From Hippopus hippopus (lineage: Eukaryota; Mollusca; Bivalvia; Cardiida; Cardiidae): 64,000 bases of DNA. Where the stretch lies: assembly GCA_946811185.2 (NCBI GenBank), contig OX328108.1:21833239-21897238 (forward strand). Reading direction: 5' to 3'. A program made the position numbers and the translations under genes. The notes beneath the pieces are model-generated. The model made no database searches, was not told the origin of the DNA, and was given only the letters and a program-made list of their open reading frames with translations. Numbering within the stretch: the first letter of the stretch is position 1; each line of letters begins with the position of its first letter. Positions 44,437 to 57,899 of the stretch are shown one piece after another.

Positions 44437-45832
44437 GTTGATGTTGTAACGATTTGGATAGCTAGTTGTTAATAACTTTTACGGTAGGCTCGGGCTATAT
44501 ATATTCTCGCATGGTCTAAGACTAATACACTCAAAATGCCAATGTCATATTATGACACCTAAACATTGTGCCAAAATGAGTTGACACTTACCTAATTACG
44601 CACACGACTTTAGAACAACATCCTCGTTTGCCAATCGATTAGCCACGTGGGCATGTAAATGGATTAACAACCTTTTCTTTCACAGTTGTATCAAACCAAT
44701 AAAAACTACCGTCAAACAGTTATTTATTGATGATTTTTTTTATCCTAAATTTTGCTGTTCTTTGCTTGCCGGTGAAATATTAAGCTTTATATATATATAT
44801 TAAATTCTACATGCAAATTTTGGGCGATTGCTGTATCATATCATGTTTGCTTATGAAAAAGAAGAAATAGTTTTTCTTCAAGCACGATTTATTTCAGACT
44901 CGAGGAAAGACCGGAAAAAACTACCCGAGCAATATTCATAGTTGATATGTTCTTCAGTTACACATACTTTCATGTATTACTGAAAACAGCAGATACCGTA
45001 GGTTTCACTAAATAGACAGATTCTGTTAGAATGACATCAACCCTTTCCCAAACAATCCCGACTTTTAACAGCCCTGAGAGAGAAGACTGTAGAAAACGTT
45101 GTGGGAAGATGCGGTAACCAGCATTTTCTCCTTTTTCTACGATGTTTTCTATCTAATCAAATACAAGTTCCACAATTGGGGCCGCGTTTGATTTTGTCAT
45201 TTGCAAAGGCTTTGGATACGAAGGAGTTCATAATTTTGTTGTGTGGTTAATGGATAAACGTGTAATTATTTTCCCACTTTCCAGGATATGTGAAGCTTTC
45301 GATACGAGTGTCGAGAAGTCCTATATTTTCCTGTATTTTTTGGTCTAACAGCACTACGAACTCTTTCCGGGTCGTAGTAGTCAAAAGAAGTCCAAAATAG
45401 GCAGCGAGCGCTTCGCCTTCTTATTATTATTATTATTTTTTTTTTGCCGGGGTTTGGGGGTTCAGAGATAGTGAAAGGACAGGTCCGAAATATATTTCTA
45501 GTGTTGATTTGATGATATCTTTGAAAAGTGACTGCAACTTTTTTTATTTTTTGAGAACTATTTTGGGCATGTTTCCAGAAAAGTAGCATTTCTACCATCC
45601 GAAAAGGCCTTCGTTAACAGTTTTTTTTACTAATCATAGTATACGATCTTCGTAAGAGAGGCCCCGACTTGCAGTTAATGGGTTAAATATTGTATAAAGA
45701 GGGGGGAGGAGGATTTATATTTGAAATGAGGGAAATGAGGGTTTGGGGTCATTGACAATTCTTGAAAGTGGACTTTCTTTTGAATTGGTTTGGCTCTTAA
45801 AAGGGCCGTTTTGAAGAAAACGACTTGAATAA

Positions 45833-46162
45833 TTATTCAGAGTCGGAAGAATAATCTGAGTCGGACGCCTGCACGATTTCCACGGATTCGTTGAACAGCT
45901 CCCGGCGAAGTTCGGCAACCTGGTCAGCTTTGCAATAGGCATAATCATAATACATGTTGCGTGCTCCTTCAATGACAGCAAGTTTCAGTCGAAGGTTATA
46001 GCGGAACGATCTGTTGTTTGCACGTTTTGCCATCTTGTAGCGTTTCTGCACCTCGCCTAGACGTTGGTTCAGCAAGACGATCTGGTCGCAGGCTTTTCTA
46101 AGACGTCGTTCAGTATCACTTAAAGTGAATCGTTTGTCAAGAGCTTTCATTCTTGAAGGCAT
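45833..46162 (-). CDS. Array gene copy 19 (109 aa; F21L)
   Basis: Same protein and leader deletion as copy 15. Stem-loop 45792-45807, TATA box 46219-46226. The CCATCCGAAAAGG variant in its 3' spacer (about 45597) is also shared with copy 15. Confidence 0.85.
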   Translation of the reverse strand: MPSRMKALDKRFTLSDTERRLRKACDQIVLLNQRLGEVQKRYKMAKRANNRSFRYNLRLKLAVIEGARNMYYDYAYCKADQVAELRRELFNESVEIVQASDSDYSSDSE

Positions 46163-47558
46163 GTTGATGTATCGATTTGGATAGCTAGTTGCTAATAACT
46201 TTTACGGTAGGCTCGGGCTATATATATTCTCGCATGGTCTAAGACTAATACACTCAAAATGCCAATGTCATATTATGACAGCTAAACATTGTGCCAAAAT
46301 GAGTTGACACTTAGCTAATTACGCACACGACTTTAGAACAACATCCTCGTTTGCTAATCGATTAGCCACGTGGGCATGTAAATGGATTAACAACCTTTTC
46401 TTTCACAGTTGTATCAAACCAATAAAAACTACCGTCAAACAGTTATTTATTGATGATTTTTTTTATCCTAAATTTTGCTGTTCTTTGCTTGCCGGTGAAA
46501 TATTAAGCTTTATATATATATATTAAATTCTACATGCAAATTTTGGGCGATTGCTGTATCATATCATGTTTGCTTATGAAAAAGAAGAAATAGTTTTTCT
46601 TCAAGCACGATTTATTTCAGACTCGAGGAAAGACCGGAAAAAACTACCCGAGCAATATTCATAGTTGATATGTTCTTCAGTTACACATACTTTCATGTAT
46701 TACTGAAAACAGCAGATACCGTAGGTTTCACTAAATAGACAGATTCTGTTAGAATGACATCAACCCTTTCCCAAACAATCCCGACTTTTAACAGCCCTGA
46801 GAGAGAAGACTGTAGAAAACGTTGTGGGAAGATGCGGTAACCAGCATTTTCTCCTTTTTCTACGATGTTTTCTATCTAATCAAATACAAGTTCCACAATT
46901 GGGGCCGCGTTTGATTTTGTCATTTGCAAAGGCTTTGGATACGAAGGAGTTCATAATTTTGTTGTGTGGTTAATGGATAAACGTGTAATTATTTTCCCAC
47001 TTTCCAGGATATGTGAAGCTTTCGATACGAGTGTCGAGAAGTCCTATATTTTCCTGTATTTTTTGGTCTAACAGCACTACGAACTCTTTCCGGGTCGTAG
47101 TAGTCAAAAGAAGTCCAAAATAGGCAGCGAGCGCTTCGCCTTCTTATTATTATTATTATTTTTTTTTTTTTGCCGGGGTTTGGGGGTTCAGAGATAGTGA
47201 AAGGACAGGTCCGAAATATATTTCTAGTGTTGATTTGATGATATCTTTGAAAAGTGACTGCAACTTTTTTTATTTTTTGAGAACTATTTTGGGCATGTTT
47301 CCAGAAAAGTAGCATTTCTACCATCCGGAAAGGCCTTCGTTAACAGTTTTTTTTACTAATCATAGTATACGATCTTCGTAAGAGAGGCCCCGACTTGCAG
47401 TTAATGGGTTAAATATTGTATAAAGAGGGGGGAGGAGGATTTATATTTGAAATGAGGGAAATGAGGGTTTGGGGTCATTGACAATTCTTGAAAATGGACT
47501 TTCTTTTGAATTGGTTTGGCTCTTAAAAGGGCCGTTTTGAAGAAAACGACTTGAATAA

Positions 47559-47888
47559 TTATTCAGAGTCGGAAGAATAATCTGAGTCGGACGCCTGCAC
47601 GATTTCCACGGATTCGTTGAACAGCTCCCGGCGAAGTTCGGCAACCTGGTCAGCTTTGCAATAGGCATAATCATAATACATGTTGCGTGCTCCTTCAATG
47701 ACAGCAAGTTTCAGTCGAAGGTTATAGCGGAACGATCTGTTGTTTGCACGTTTTGCCATCTTGTAGCGTTTCTGCACCTCGCCTAGACGTTGGTTCAGCA
47801 AGACGATCTGGTCGCAGGCTTTTCTAAAACGTCGTTCAGTATCACTTAAAGTGAATCGTTTGTCAAGAGCTTTCATTCTTGAAGGCAT
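47559..47888 (-). CDS. Array gene copy 20 (109 aa)
   Basis: Majority protein. Stem-loop 47518-47533, TATA box 47948-47955. Its unit is almost the same as that of copy 27, 12 kb away. Confidence 0.85.
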   Translation of the reverse strand: MPSRMKALDKRFTLSDTERRFRKACDQIVLLNQRLGEVQKRYKMAKRANNRSFRYNLRLKLAVIEGARNMYYDYAYCKADQVAELRRELFNESVEIVQASDSDYSSDSE

Positions 47889-49281
47889 GTTGATGTTGTA
47901 TCGATTTGGATAGCTAGTTGCTAATAACTTTTACGGTAGGCTCGGGCTATATATATTCTCGCATGGTCTAAGACTAATACACTCAAAATGCCAATGTCAT
48001 ATTATGACAGCTAAACATTGTGCCAAAATGAGTTGACACTTAGCTAATTACGCACACGACTTTAGAACAACATCCTCGTTTGCTAATCGATTAGCCACGT
48101 GGGCATGTAAATGGATTAACAACCTTTTCTTTCACAGTTGTATCAAACCAATAAAAACTACCGTCAAACAGTTATTTATTGATGATTTTTTTTATCCTAA
48201 ATTTTGCTGTTCTTTGCTTGCCGGTGAAATATTAAGCTTTATATATATATATAAAATTCTACATGCAAATTTTGCGCGATTGCTGTATCATATCATGTTT
48301 GCTTATGAAAAAGAAGAAATAGTTTTTCTTCAAGCACGATTTATTTCAGACTCGAGGAAAGACCGGAAAAAACTACCCGAGCAATATTCATAGTTGATAT
48401 GTTCTTCAGTTACACATACTTTCATGTATTACTGAAAACAGCAGATACCGTAGGTTTCACTAAATAGACAGATTCTGTTAGAATGACATCAACCCTTTCC
48501 CAAACAATCCCGACTTTTAACAGCCCTGAGAGAGAAGACTGTAGAAAACGTTGTGGGAAGATGCGGTAACCAGCATTTTCTCCTTTTTCTACGATGTTTT
48601 CTATCTAATCAAATACAAGTTCCACAATTGGGGCCGCGTTTGATTTTGTCATTTGCAAAGGCTTTGGATACGAAGGAGTTCATAATTTTGTTGTGTGGTT
48701 AATGGATAAACGTGTAATTATTTTCCCACTTTCCAGGATATGTGAAGCTTTCGATACGAGTGTCGAGAAGTCCTATATTTTCCTGTATTTTTTGGTCTAA
48801 CAGCACTACGAACTCTTTCCGGGTCGTAGTAGTCAAAAGAAGTCCAAAATAGGCAGCGAGCGCTTCGCCTTCTTCTTATTATTATTTTTTTTTTGCCGGG
48901 GTTTGGGGGTTCAGAGATAGTGAAAGGACAGGTCCGAAATATATTTCTAGTGTTGATTTGATGATATCTTTGAAAAGTGACTGCAACTTTTTTTATTTTT
49001 TGAGAACTATTTTGGGCATGTTTCCAGAAAAGTAGCATTTCTACCATCCGGAAAGGCCTTCGTTAACAGTTTTTTTTACTAATCATAGTATACGATCTTC
49101 GTAAGAGAGGCCCCGACTTGCAGTTAATGGGTTAAATATTGTATAAAGAGGGGGGAGGAGGATTTATATTTGAAATGAGGGAAATGAGGGTTTGGGGTCA
49201 TTGACAATTCTTGAAAATGGACTTTCTTTTGAATTGGTTTGGCTCTTAAAAGGGCCGTTTTGAAGAAAACGACTTGAATAA

Positions 49282-49611
49282 TTATTCAGAGTCGGAAGAA
49301 TAATCTGAGTCGGACGCCTGCACGATTTCCACGGATTCGTTGAACAGCTCCCGGCGAAGTTCGGCAACCTGGTCAGCTTTGCAATAGGCATAATTATAAT
49401 ACATGTTGCGTGCTCCTTCAATGACAGCAAGTTTCAGTCGAAGGTTATAGCGGAACGATCTGTTGTTTGCACGTTTTGCCATCTTGTAGCGTTTCTGCAC
49501 CTCGCCTAGACGTTGGTTCAGCAAGACGATCTGGTCGCAGGCTTTTCTAAAACGTCGTTCAGTATCACTTAAAGTGAATCGTTTGTCAAGAGCTTTCATT
49601 CTTGAAGGCAT
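49282..49611 (-). CDS. Array gene copy 21 (109 aa; D73N)
   Basis: D73N protein. Stem-loop 49241-49256, TATA box 49671-49678. A TGTTCTCTGC spacer variant above it (about 49932) is shared with copies 23, 25 and 26. Confidence 0.85.
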   Translation of the reverse strand: MPSRMKALDKRFTLSDTERRFRKACDQIVLLNQRLGEVQKRYKMAKRANNRSFRYNLRLKLAVIEGARNMYYNYAYCKADQVAELRRELFNESVEIVQASDSDYSSDSE

Positions 49612-51004
49612 GTTGATGTTGTATCGATTTGGATAGCTAGTTGCTAATAACTTTTACGGTAGGCTCGGGCTATATATATTCTCGCATGGTCTAAGACTAA
49701 TACACTCAAAATGCCAATGTCATATTATGACACCTAAACATTGTGCCAAAATGAGTTGACACTTAGCTAATTACGCACACGACTTTAGAACAACATCCTC
49801 GTTTGCTAATCGATTAGCCACGTGGGCATGTAAATGGATTAACAACCTTTTCTTTCACAGTTGTATCAAACCAATAAAAACTACCGTCAAACAGTTATTT
49901 ATTGATGATTTTTTTTATCCTAAATTTTGCTGTTCTCTGCTTGCCGGTGAAATATTAAGCTTTATATATATATATAAAATTCTACATGCAAATTTTGGGC
50001 GATTGCTGTATCATATCATGTTTGCTTATGAAAAAGAAGAAATAGTTTTTCTTCAAGCACGATTTATTTCAGACTCGAGGAAAGACCGGAAAAAACTACC
50101 CGAGCAATATTCATAGTTGATATGTTCTTCAGTTACACATACTTTCATGTATTACTGAAAACAGCAGATACCGTAGGTTTCACTAAATAGACAGATTCTG
50201 TTAGAATGACATCAACCCTTTCCCAAACAATCCCGACTTTTAACAGCCCTGAGAGAGAAGACTGTAGAAAACGTTGTGGGAAGATGCGGTAACCAGCATT
50301 TTCTCCTTTTTCTACGATGTTTTCTATCTAATCAAATACAAGTTCCACAATTGGGGCCGCGTTTGATTTTGTCATTTGCAAAGGCTTTGGATACGAAGGA
50401 GTTCATAATTTTGTTGTGTGGTTAATGGATAAACGTGTAATTATTTTCCCACTTTCCAGGATATGTGAAGCTTTCGATACGAGTGTCGAGAAGTCCTATA
50501 TTTTCCTGTATTTTTTGGTCTAACAGCACTACGAACTCTTTCCGGGTCGTAGTAGTCAAAAGAAGTCCAAAATAGGCAGCGAGCGCTTCGCCTTCTTCTT
50601 CTTATTATTTTTTTTTTGGCGGGGTTTGGGGGTTCAGAGATAGTGAAAGGACAGGTCCGAAATATATTTCTAGTGTTGATTTGATGATATCTTTGAAAAG
50701 TGACTGCAACTTTTTTTATTTTTTGAGAACTATTTTGGGCATGTTTCCAGAAAAGTAGCATTTCTACCATCCGGAAAGGCCTTCGTTAACAGTTTTTTTT
50801 ACTAATCATAGTATACGATCTTCGTAAGAGAGGCCCCGACTTGCAGTTAATGGGTTAAATATTGTATAAAGAGGGGGGAGGAGGATTTATATTTGAAATG
50901 AGGGAAATGAGGGTTTGGGGTCATTGACAATTCTTGAAAATGGACTTTCTTTTGAATTGGTTTGGCTCTTAAAAGGGCCGTTTTGAAGAAAACGACTTGA
51001 ATAA

Positions 51005-51334
51005 TTATTCAGAGTCGGAAGAATAATCTGAGTCGGACGCCTGCACGATTTCCACGGATTCGTTGAACAGCTCCCGGCGAAGTTCGGCAACCTGGTCAGC
51101 TTTGCAATAGGCATAATTATAATACATGTTGCGTGCTCCTTCAATGACAGCAAGTTTCAGTCGAAGGTTATAGCGGAACGATCTGTTGTTTGCACGTTTT
51201 GCCATCTTGTAGCGTTTCTGCACCTCGCCTAGACGTTGGTTCAGCAAGACGATCTGGTCGCAGGCTTTTCTAAAACGTCGTTCAGTATCACTTAAAGTGA
51301 ATCGTTTGTCAAGAGCTTTCATTCTTGAAGGCAT
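51005..51334 (-). CDS. Array gene copy 22 (109 aa; D73N)
   Basis: D73N protein. Stem-loop 50964-50979, TATA box 51394-51401. The 3' spacer has GGCGGGG in place of GCCGGGG after the poly-T. Confidence 0.85.
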   Translation of the reverse strand: MPSRMKALDKRFTLSDTERRFRKACDQIVLLNQRLGEVQKRYKMAKRANNRSFRYNLRLKLAVIEGARNMYYNYAYCKADQVAELRRELFNESVEIVQASDSDYSSDSE

Positions 51335-52733
51335 GTTGATGTTGTATCGATTTGGATAGCTAGTTGCTAATAACTTTTACGGTAGGCTCGGGCTATATAT
51401 ATTCTCGCATGGTCTAAGACTAATACACTCAAAATGCCAATGTCATATTATGACAGCTAAACATTGTGCCAAAATGAGTTGACACTTAGCTAATTACGCA
51501 CACGACTTTAGAACAACATCCTCGTTTGCTAATCGATTAGCCACGTGGGCATGTAAATGGATTAACAACCTTTTCTTTCACAGTTGTATCAAACCAATAA
51601 AAACTACCGTCAAACAGTTATTTATTGATGATTTTTTTTATCCTAAATTTTGCTGTTCTTTGCTTGCCGGTGAAATATTAAGCTTTATATATATATATTA
51701 AATTCTACATGCAAATTTTGGGCGATTGCTGTATCATATCATGTTTGCTTATGAAAAAGAAGAAATAGTTTTTCTTCAAGCACGATTTATTTCAGACTCG
51801 AGGAAAGACCGGAAAAAACTACCCGAGCAATATTCATAGTTGATATGTTCTTCAGTTACACATACTTTCATGTATTACTGAAAACAGCAGATACCGTAGG
51901 TTTCACTAAATAGACAGATTCTGTTAGAATGACATCAACCCTTTCCCAAACAATCCCGACTTTTAACAGCCCTGAGAGAGAAGACTGTAGAAAACGTTGT
52001 GGGAAGATGCGGTAACCAGCATTTTCTCCTTTTTCTACGATGTTTTCTATCTAATCAAATACAAGTTCCACAATTGGGGCCGCGTTTGATTTTGTCATTT
52101 GCAAAGGCTTTGGATACGAAGGAGTTCATAATTTTGTTGTGTGGTTAATGGATAAACGTGTAATTATTTTCCCACTTTCCAGGATATGTGAAACTTTCGA
52201 TACGAGTGTCGAGAAGTCCTATATTTTCCTGTATTTTTTGGTGTAACAGCACTACGAACTCTTTCCGGGTCGTAGTAGTCAAAAGAAGTCCAAAATAGGC
52301 AGCGAGCGCTTCGCCTTCTTATTATTATTATTATTATTTTTTTTTTGGCGGGGTTTGGGGGTTCAGAGATAGTGAAAGGACAGGTCCGAAATATATTTCT
52401 AGTGTTGATTTGATGATATCTTTGAAAAGTGACTGCAACTTTTTTTATTTTTTGAGAACTATTTTGGGCATGTTTCCAGAAAAGTAGCATTTCTACCATC
52501 CGGAAAGGCCTTCGTTAACAGTTTTTTTTACTAATCATAGTATACGATCTTCGTAAGAGAGGCCCCGACTTGCAGTTAATGGGTTAAATATTGTATAAAG
52601 AGGGGGGAGGAGGATTTATATTTGAAATGAGGGAAATGAGGGTTTGGGGTCATTGACAATTCTTGAAAATGGACTTTCTTTTGAATTGGTTTGGCTCTTA
52701 AAAGGGCCGTTTTGAAGAAAACGACTTGAATAA

Positions 52734-53063
52734 TTATTCAGAGTCGGAAGAATAATCTGAGTCGGACGCCTGCACGATTTCCACGGATTCGTTGAACAGC
52801 TCCCGGCGAAGTTCGGCAACCTGGTCAGCTTTGCAATAGGCATAATTATAATACATGTTGCGTGCTCCTTCAATGACAGCAAGTTTCAGTCGAAGGTTAT
52901 AGCGGAACGATCTGTTGTTTGCACGTTTTGCCATCTTGTAGCGTTTCTGCACCTCGCCTAGACGTTGGTTCAGCAAGACGATCTGGTCGCAGGCTTTTCT
53001 AAAACGTCGTTCAGTATCACTTAAAGTGAATCGTTTGTCAAGAGCTTTCATTCTTGAAGGCAT
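52734..53063 (-). CDS. Array gene copy 23 (109 aa; D73N)
   Basis: D73N protein. Stem-loop 52693-52708, TATA box 53123-53130. A GGTGTAACAG variant in its 3' spacer (about 52241) is unique. Confidence 0.85.
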   Translation of the reverse strand: MPSRMKALDKRFTLSDTERRFRKACDQIVLLNQRLGEVQKRYKMAKRANNRSFRYNLRLKLAVIEGARNMYYNYAYCKADQVAELRRELFNESVEIVQASDSDYSSDSE

Positions 53064-54456
53064 GTTGATGTTGTATCGATTTGGATAGCTAGTTGCTAAT
53101 AACTTTTACGGTAGGCTCGGGCTATATATATTCTCGCATGGTCTAAGACTAATACACTCAAAATGCCAATGTCATATTATGACACCTAAACATTGTGCCA
53201 AAATGAGTTGACACTTAGCTAATTACGCACACGACTTTAGAACAACATCCTCGTTTGCTAATCGATTAGCCACGTGGGCATGTAAATGGATTAACAACCT
53301 TTTCTTTCACAGTTGTATCAAACCAATAAAAACTACCGTCAAACAGTTATTTATTGATGATTTTTTTTATCCTAAATTTTGCTGTTCTCTGCTTGCCGGT
53401 GAAATATTAAGCTTTATATATATATATAAAATTCTACATGCAAATTTTGGGCGATTGCTGTATCATATCATGTTTGCTTATGAAAAAGAAGAAATAGTTT
53501 TTCTTCAAGCACGATTTATTTCAGACTCGAGGAAAGACCGGAAAAAACTACCCGAGCAATATTCATAGTTGATATGTTCTTCAGTTACACATACTTTCAT
53601 GTATTACTGAAAACAGCAGATACCGTAGGTTTCACTAAATAGACAGATTCTGTTAGAATGACATCAACCCTTTCCCAAACAATCCCGACTTTTAACAGCC
53701 CTGAGAGAGAAGACTGTAGAAAACGTTGTGGGAAGATGCGGTAACCAGCATTTTCTCCTTTTTCTACGATGTTTTCTATCTAATCAAATACAAGTTCCAC
53801 AATTGGGGCCGCGTTTGATTTTGTCATTTGCAAAGGCTTTGGATACGAAGGAGTTCATAATTTTGTTGTGTGGTTAATGGATAAACGTGTAATTATTTTC
53901 CCACTTTCCAGGATATGTGAAGCTTTCGATACGAGTGTCGAGAAGTCCTATATTTTCCTGTATTTTTTGGTCTAACAGCACTACAAACTCTTTCCGGGTC
54001 GTAGTAGTCAAAAGAAGTCCAAAATAGGCAGCGAGCGCTTCGCCTTCTTCTTCTTATTATTTTTTTTTTGCCGGGGTTTGGGGGTTCAGAGATAGTGAAA
54101 GGACAGGTCCGAAATATATTTCTAGTGTTGATTTGATGATATCTTTGAAAAGTGACTGCAACTTTTTTTATTTTTTGAGAACTATTTTGGGCATGTTTCC
54201 AGAAAAGTAGCATTTCTACCATCCGGAAAGGCCTTCGTTAACAGTTTTTTTTACTAATCATAGTATACGATCTTCGTAAGAGAGGCCCCGACTTGCAGTT
54301 AATGGGTTAAATATTGTATAAAGAGGGGGGAGGAGGATTTATATTTGAAATGAGGGAAATGAGGGTTTGGGGTCATTGACAATTCTTGAAAATGGACTTT
54401 CTTTTGAATTGGTTTGGCTCTTAAAAGGGCCGTTTTGAAGAAAACGACTTGAATAA

Positions 54457-54785
54457 TTATTCAGAGTCGGAAGAATAATCTGAGTCGGACGCCTGCACGA
54501 TTTCCACGGATTCGTTGAACAGCTCCCGGCGAAGTTCGGCAACCTGGTCAGCTTTGCAATAGGCATAATTATAATACATGTGCGTGCTCCTTCAATGACA
54601 GCAAGTTTCAGTCGAAGGTTATAGCGGAACGATCTGTTGTTTGCACGTTTTGCCATCTTGTAGCGTTTCTGCACCTCGCCTAGACGTTGGTTCAGCAAGA
54701 CGATCTGGTCGCAGGCTTTTCTAAAACGTCGTTCAGTATCACTTAAAGTGAATCGTTTGTCAAGAGCTTTCATTCTTGAAGGCAT
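54457..54785 (-). pseudogene. Array gene copy 24, frameshifted
   Basis: One T is missing near 54580 (ACATGTGCGTG where other copies have ACATGTTGCGTG). The frame shifts after Arg68, within the second helix. The normal stop is lost and the reading frame stays open to 54339, giving a 148-codon chimaeric frame that runs through the stem-loop (54416-54431). The TATA box (54845-54852) and stem-loop are intact. If the transcript is cut at the histone-type site, the message would have no stop codon. It derives from the D73N subfamily. Confidence 0.9.
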
Positions 54786-56177
54786 GTTGATGTTGTATCG
54801 ATTTGGATAGCTAGTTGCTAATAACTTTTACGGTAGGCTCGGGCTATATATATTCTCGCATGGTCTAAGACTAATACACTCAAAATGCCAATGTCATATT
54901 ATGACACCTAAACATTGTGCCAAAATGAGTTGACACTTAGCTAATTACGCACACGACTTTAGAACAACATCCTCGTTTGCTAATCGATTAGCCACGTGGG
55001 CATGTAAATGGATTAACAACCTTTTCTTTCACAGTTGTATCAAACCAATAAAAACTACCGTCAAACAGTTATTTATTGATGATTTTTTTTATCCTAAATT
55101 TTGCTGTTCTTTGCTTGCCGGTGAAATATTAAGCTTTATATATATATATTAAATTCTACATGCAAATTTTGGGCGATTGCTGTATCATATCATGTTTGCT
55201 TATGAAAAAGAAGAAATAGTTTTTCTTCAAGCACGATTTATTTCAGACTCGAGGAAAGACCGGAAAAAACTACCCGAGCAATATTCATAGTTGATATGTT
55301 CTTCAGTTACACATACTTTCATGTATTACTGAAAACAGCAGATACCGTAGGTTTCACTAAATAGACAGATTCTGTTAGAATGACATCAACCCTTTCCCAA
55401 ACAATCCCGACTTTTAACAGCCCTGAGAGAGAAGACTGTAGAAAACGTTGTGGGAAGATGCGGTAACCAGCATTTTCTCCTTTTTCTACGATGTTTTCTA
55501 TCTAATCAAATACAAGTTCCACAATTGGGGCCGCGTTTGATTTTGTCATTTGCAAAGGCTTTGGATACGAAGGAGTTCATAATTTTGTTGTGTGGTTAAT
55601 GGATAAACGTGTAATTATTTTCCCACTTTCCAGGATATGTGAAACTTTCGATACGAGTGTCGAGAAGTCCTATATTTTCCTGTATTTTTTGGTCTAACAG
55701 CACTACGAACTCTTTCCGGGTCGTAGTAGTCAAAAGAAGTCCAAAATAGGCAGCGAGCGCTTCGCCTTCTTATTATTATTATTTTTTTTTTGGCGGGGTT
55801 TGGGGGTTCAGAGATAGTGAAAGGACAGGTCCGAAATATATTTCTAGTGTTGATTTGATGATATCTTTGAAAAGTGACTGCAACTTTTTTTATTTTTTGA
55901 GAACTATTTTGGGCATGTTTCCAGAAAAGTAGCATTTCTACCATCCGGAAAGGCCTTCGTTAACATTTTTTTTACTAATCATAGTATACGATCTTCGTAA
56001 GAGAGGCCCCGACTTGCAGTTAATGGGTTAAATATTGTATAAAGAGGGGGGAGGAGGATTTATATTTGAAATGAGGGAAATGAGGGTTTGGGGTCATTGA
56101 CAATTCTTGAAAATGGACTTTCTTTTGAATTGGTTTGGCTCTTAAAAGGGCCGTTTTGAAGAAAACGACTTGAATAA

Positions 56178-56507
56178 TTATTCAGAGTCGGAAGAATAAT
56201 CTGAGTCGGACGCCTGCACGATTTCCACGGATTCGTTGAACAGCTCCCGGCGAAGTTCGGCAACCTGGTCAGCTTTGCAATAGGCATAATCATAATACAT
56301 GTTGCGTGCTCCTTCAATGACAGCAAGTTTCAGTCGAAGGTTATAGCGGAACGATCTGTTGTTTGCACGTTTTGCCATCTTGTAGCGTTTCTGCACCTCG
56401 CCTAGACGTTGGTTCAGCAAGACGATCTGGTCGCAGGCTTTTCTAAAACGTCGTTCAGTATCACTTAAAGTGAATCGTTTGTCAAGAGCTTTCATTCTTG
56501 AAGGCAT
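56178..56507 (-). CDS. Array gene copy 25 (109 aa)
   Basis: Majority protein. Stem-loop 56137-56152, TATA box 56567-56574. Shares several private variants with copy 26 (TAAATATTGTGCC, TTTTAAGAGCCC, GTTAACATTTTTT), so the two are a fresh duplicate. Confidence 0.85.
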   Translation of the reverse strand: MPSRMKALDKRFTLSDTERRFRKACDQIVLLNQRLGEVQKRYKMAKRANNRSFRYNLRLKLAVIEGARNMYYDYAYCKADQVAELRRELFNESVEIVQASDSDYSSDSE

Positions 56508-57899
56508 GTTGATGTTGTATCGATTTGGATAGCTAGTTGCTAATAACTTTTACGGTAGGCTCGGGCTATATATATTCTCGCATGGTCTAAGACTAATACA
56601 CTCAAAATGCCAATGTCATATTATGACAGCTAAATATTGTGCCAAAATGAGTTGACACTTAGCTAATTACGCACACGACTTTAGAACAACATCCTCGTTT
56701 GCTAATCGATTAGCCACGTGGGCATGTAAATGGATTAACAACCTTTTCTTTCACAGTTGTATCAAACCAATAAAAACTACCGTCAAACAGTTATTTATTG
56801 ATGATTTTTTTTATCCTAAATTTTGCTGTTCTCTGCTTGCCGGTGAAATATTAAGCTTTATATATATATATAAAATTCTACATGCAAATTTTGCGCGATT
56901 GCTGTATCATATCATGTTTGCTTATGAAAAAGAAGAAATAGTTTTTCTTCAAGCACGATTTATTTCAGACTCGAGGAAAGACCGGAAAAAACTACCCGAG
57001 CAATATTCATAGTTGATATGTTCTTCAGTTACACATACTTTCATGTATTACTGAAAACAGCAGATACCGTAGGTTTCACTAAATAGACAGATTCTGTTAG
57101 AATGACATCAACCCTTTCCCAAACAATCCCGACTTTTAAGAGCCCTGAGAGAGAAGACTGTAGAAAACGTTGTGGGAAGATGCGGTAACCAGCATTTTCT
57201 CCTTTTTCTACGATGTTTTCTATCTAATCAAATACAAGTTCCACAATTGGGGCCGCGTTTGATTTTGTCATTTGCAAAGGCTTTGGATACGAAGGAGTTC
57301 ATAATTTTGTTGTGTGGTTAATGGATAAACGTGTAATTATTTTCCCACTTTCCAGGATATGTGAAACTTTCGATACGAGTGTCGAGAAGTCCTATATTTT
57401 CCTGTATTTTTTGGTCTAACAGCACTACGAACTCTTTCCGGGTCGTAGTAGTCAAAAGAAGTCCAAAATAGGCAGCGAGCGCTTCGCCTTCTTATTATTA
57501 TTATTTTTTTTTTGGCGGGGTTTGGGGGTTCAGAGATAGTGAAAGGACAGGTCCGAAATATATTTCTAGTGTTGATTTGATGATATCTTTGAAAAGTGAC
57601 TGCAACTTTTTTTATTTTTTGAGAACTATTTTGGGCATGTTTCCAGAAAAGTAGCATTTCTACCATCCGGAAAGGCCTTCGTTAACATTTTTTTTACTAA
57701 TCATAGTATACGATCTTCGTAAGAGAGGCCCCGACTTGCAGTTAATGGGTTAAATATTGTATAAAGAGGGGGGAGGAGGATTTATATTTGAAATGAGGGA
57801 AATGAGGGTTTGGGGTCATTGACAATTCTTGAAAATGGACTTTCTTTTGAATTGGTTTGGCTCTTAAAAGGGCCGTTTTGAAGAAAACGACTTGAATAA

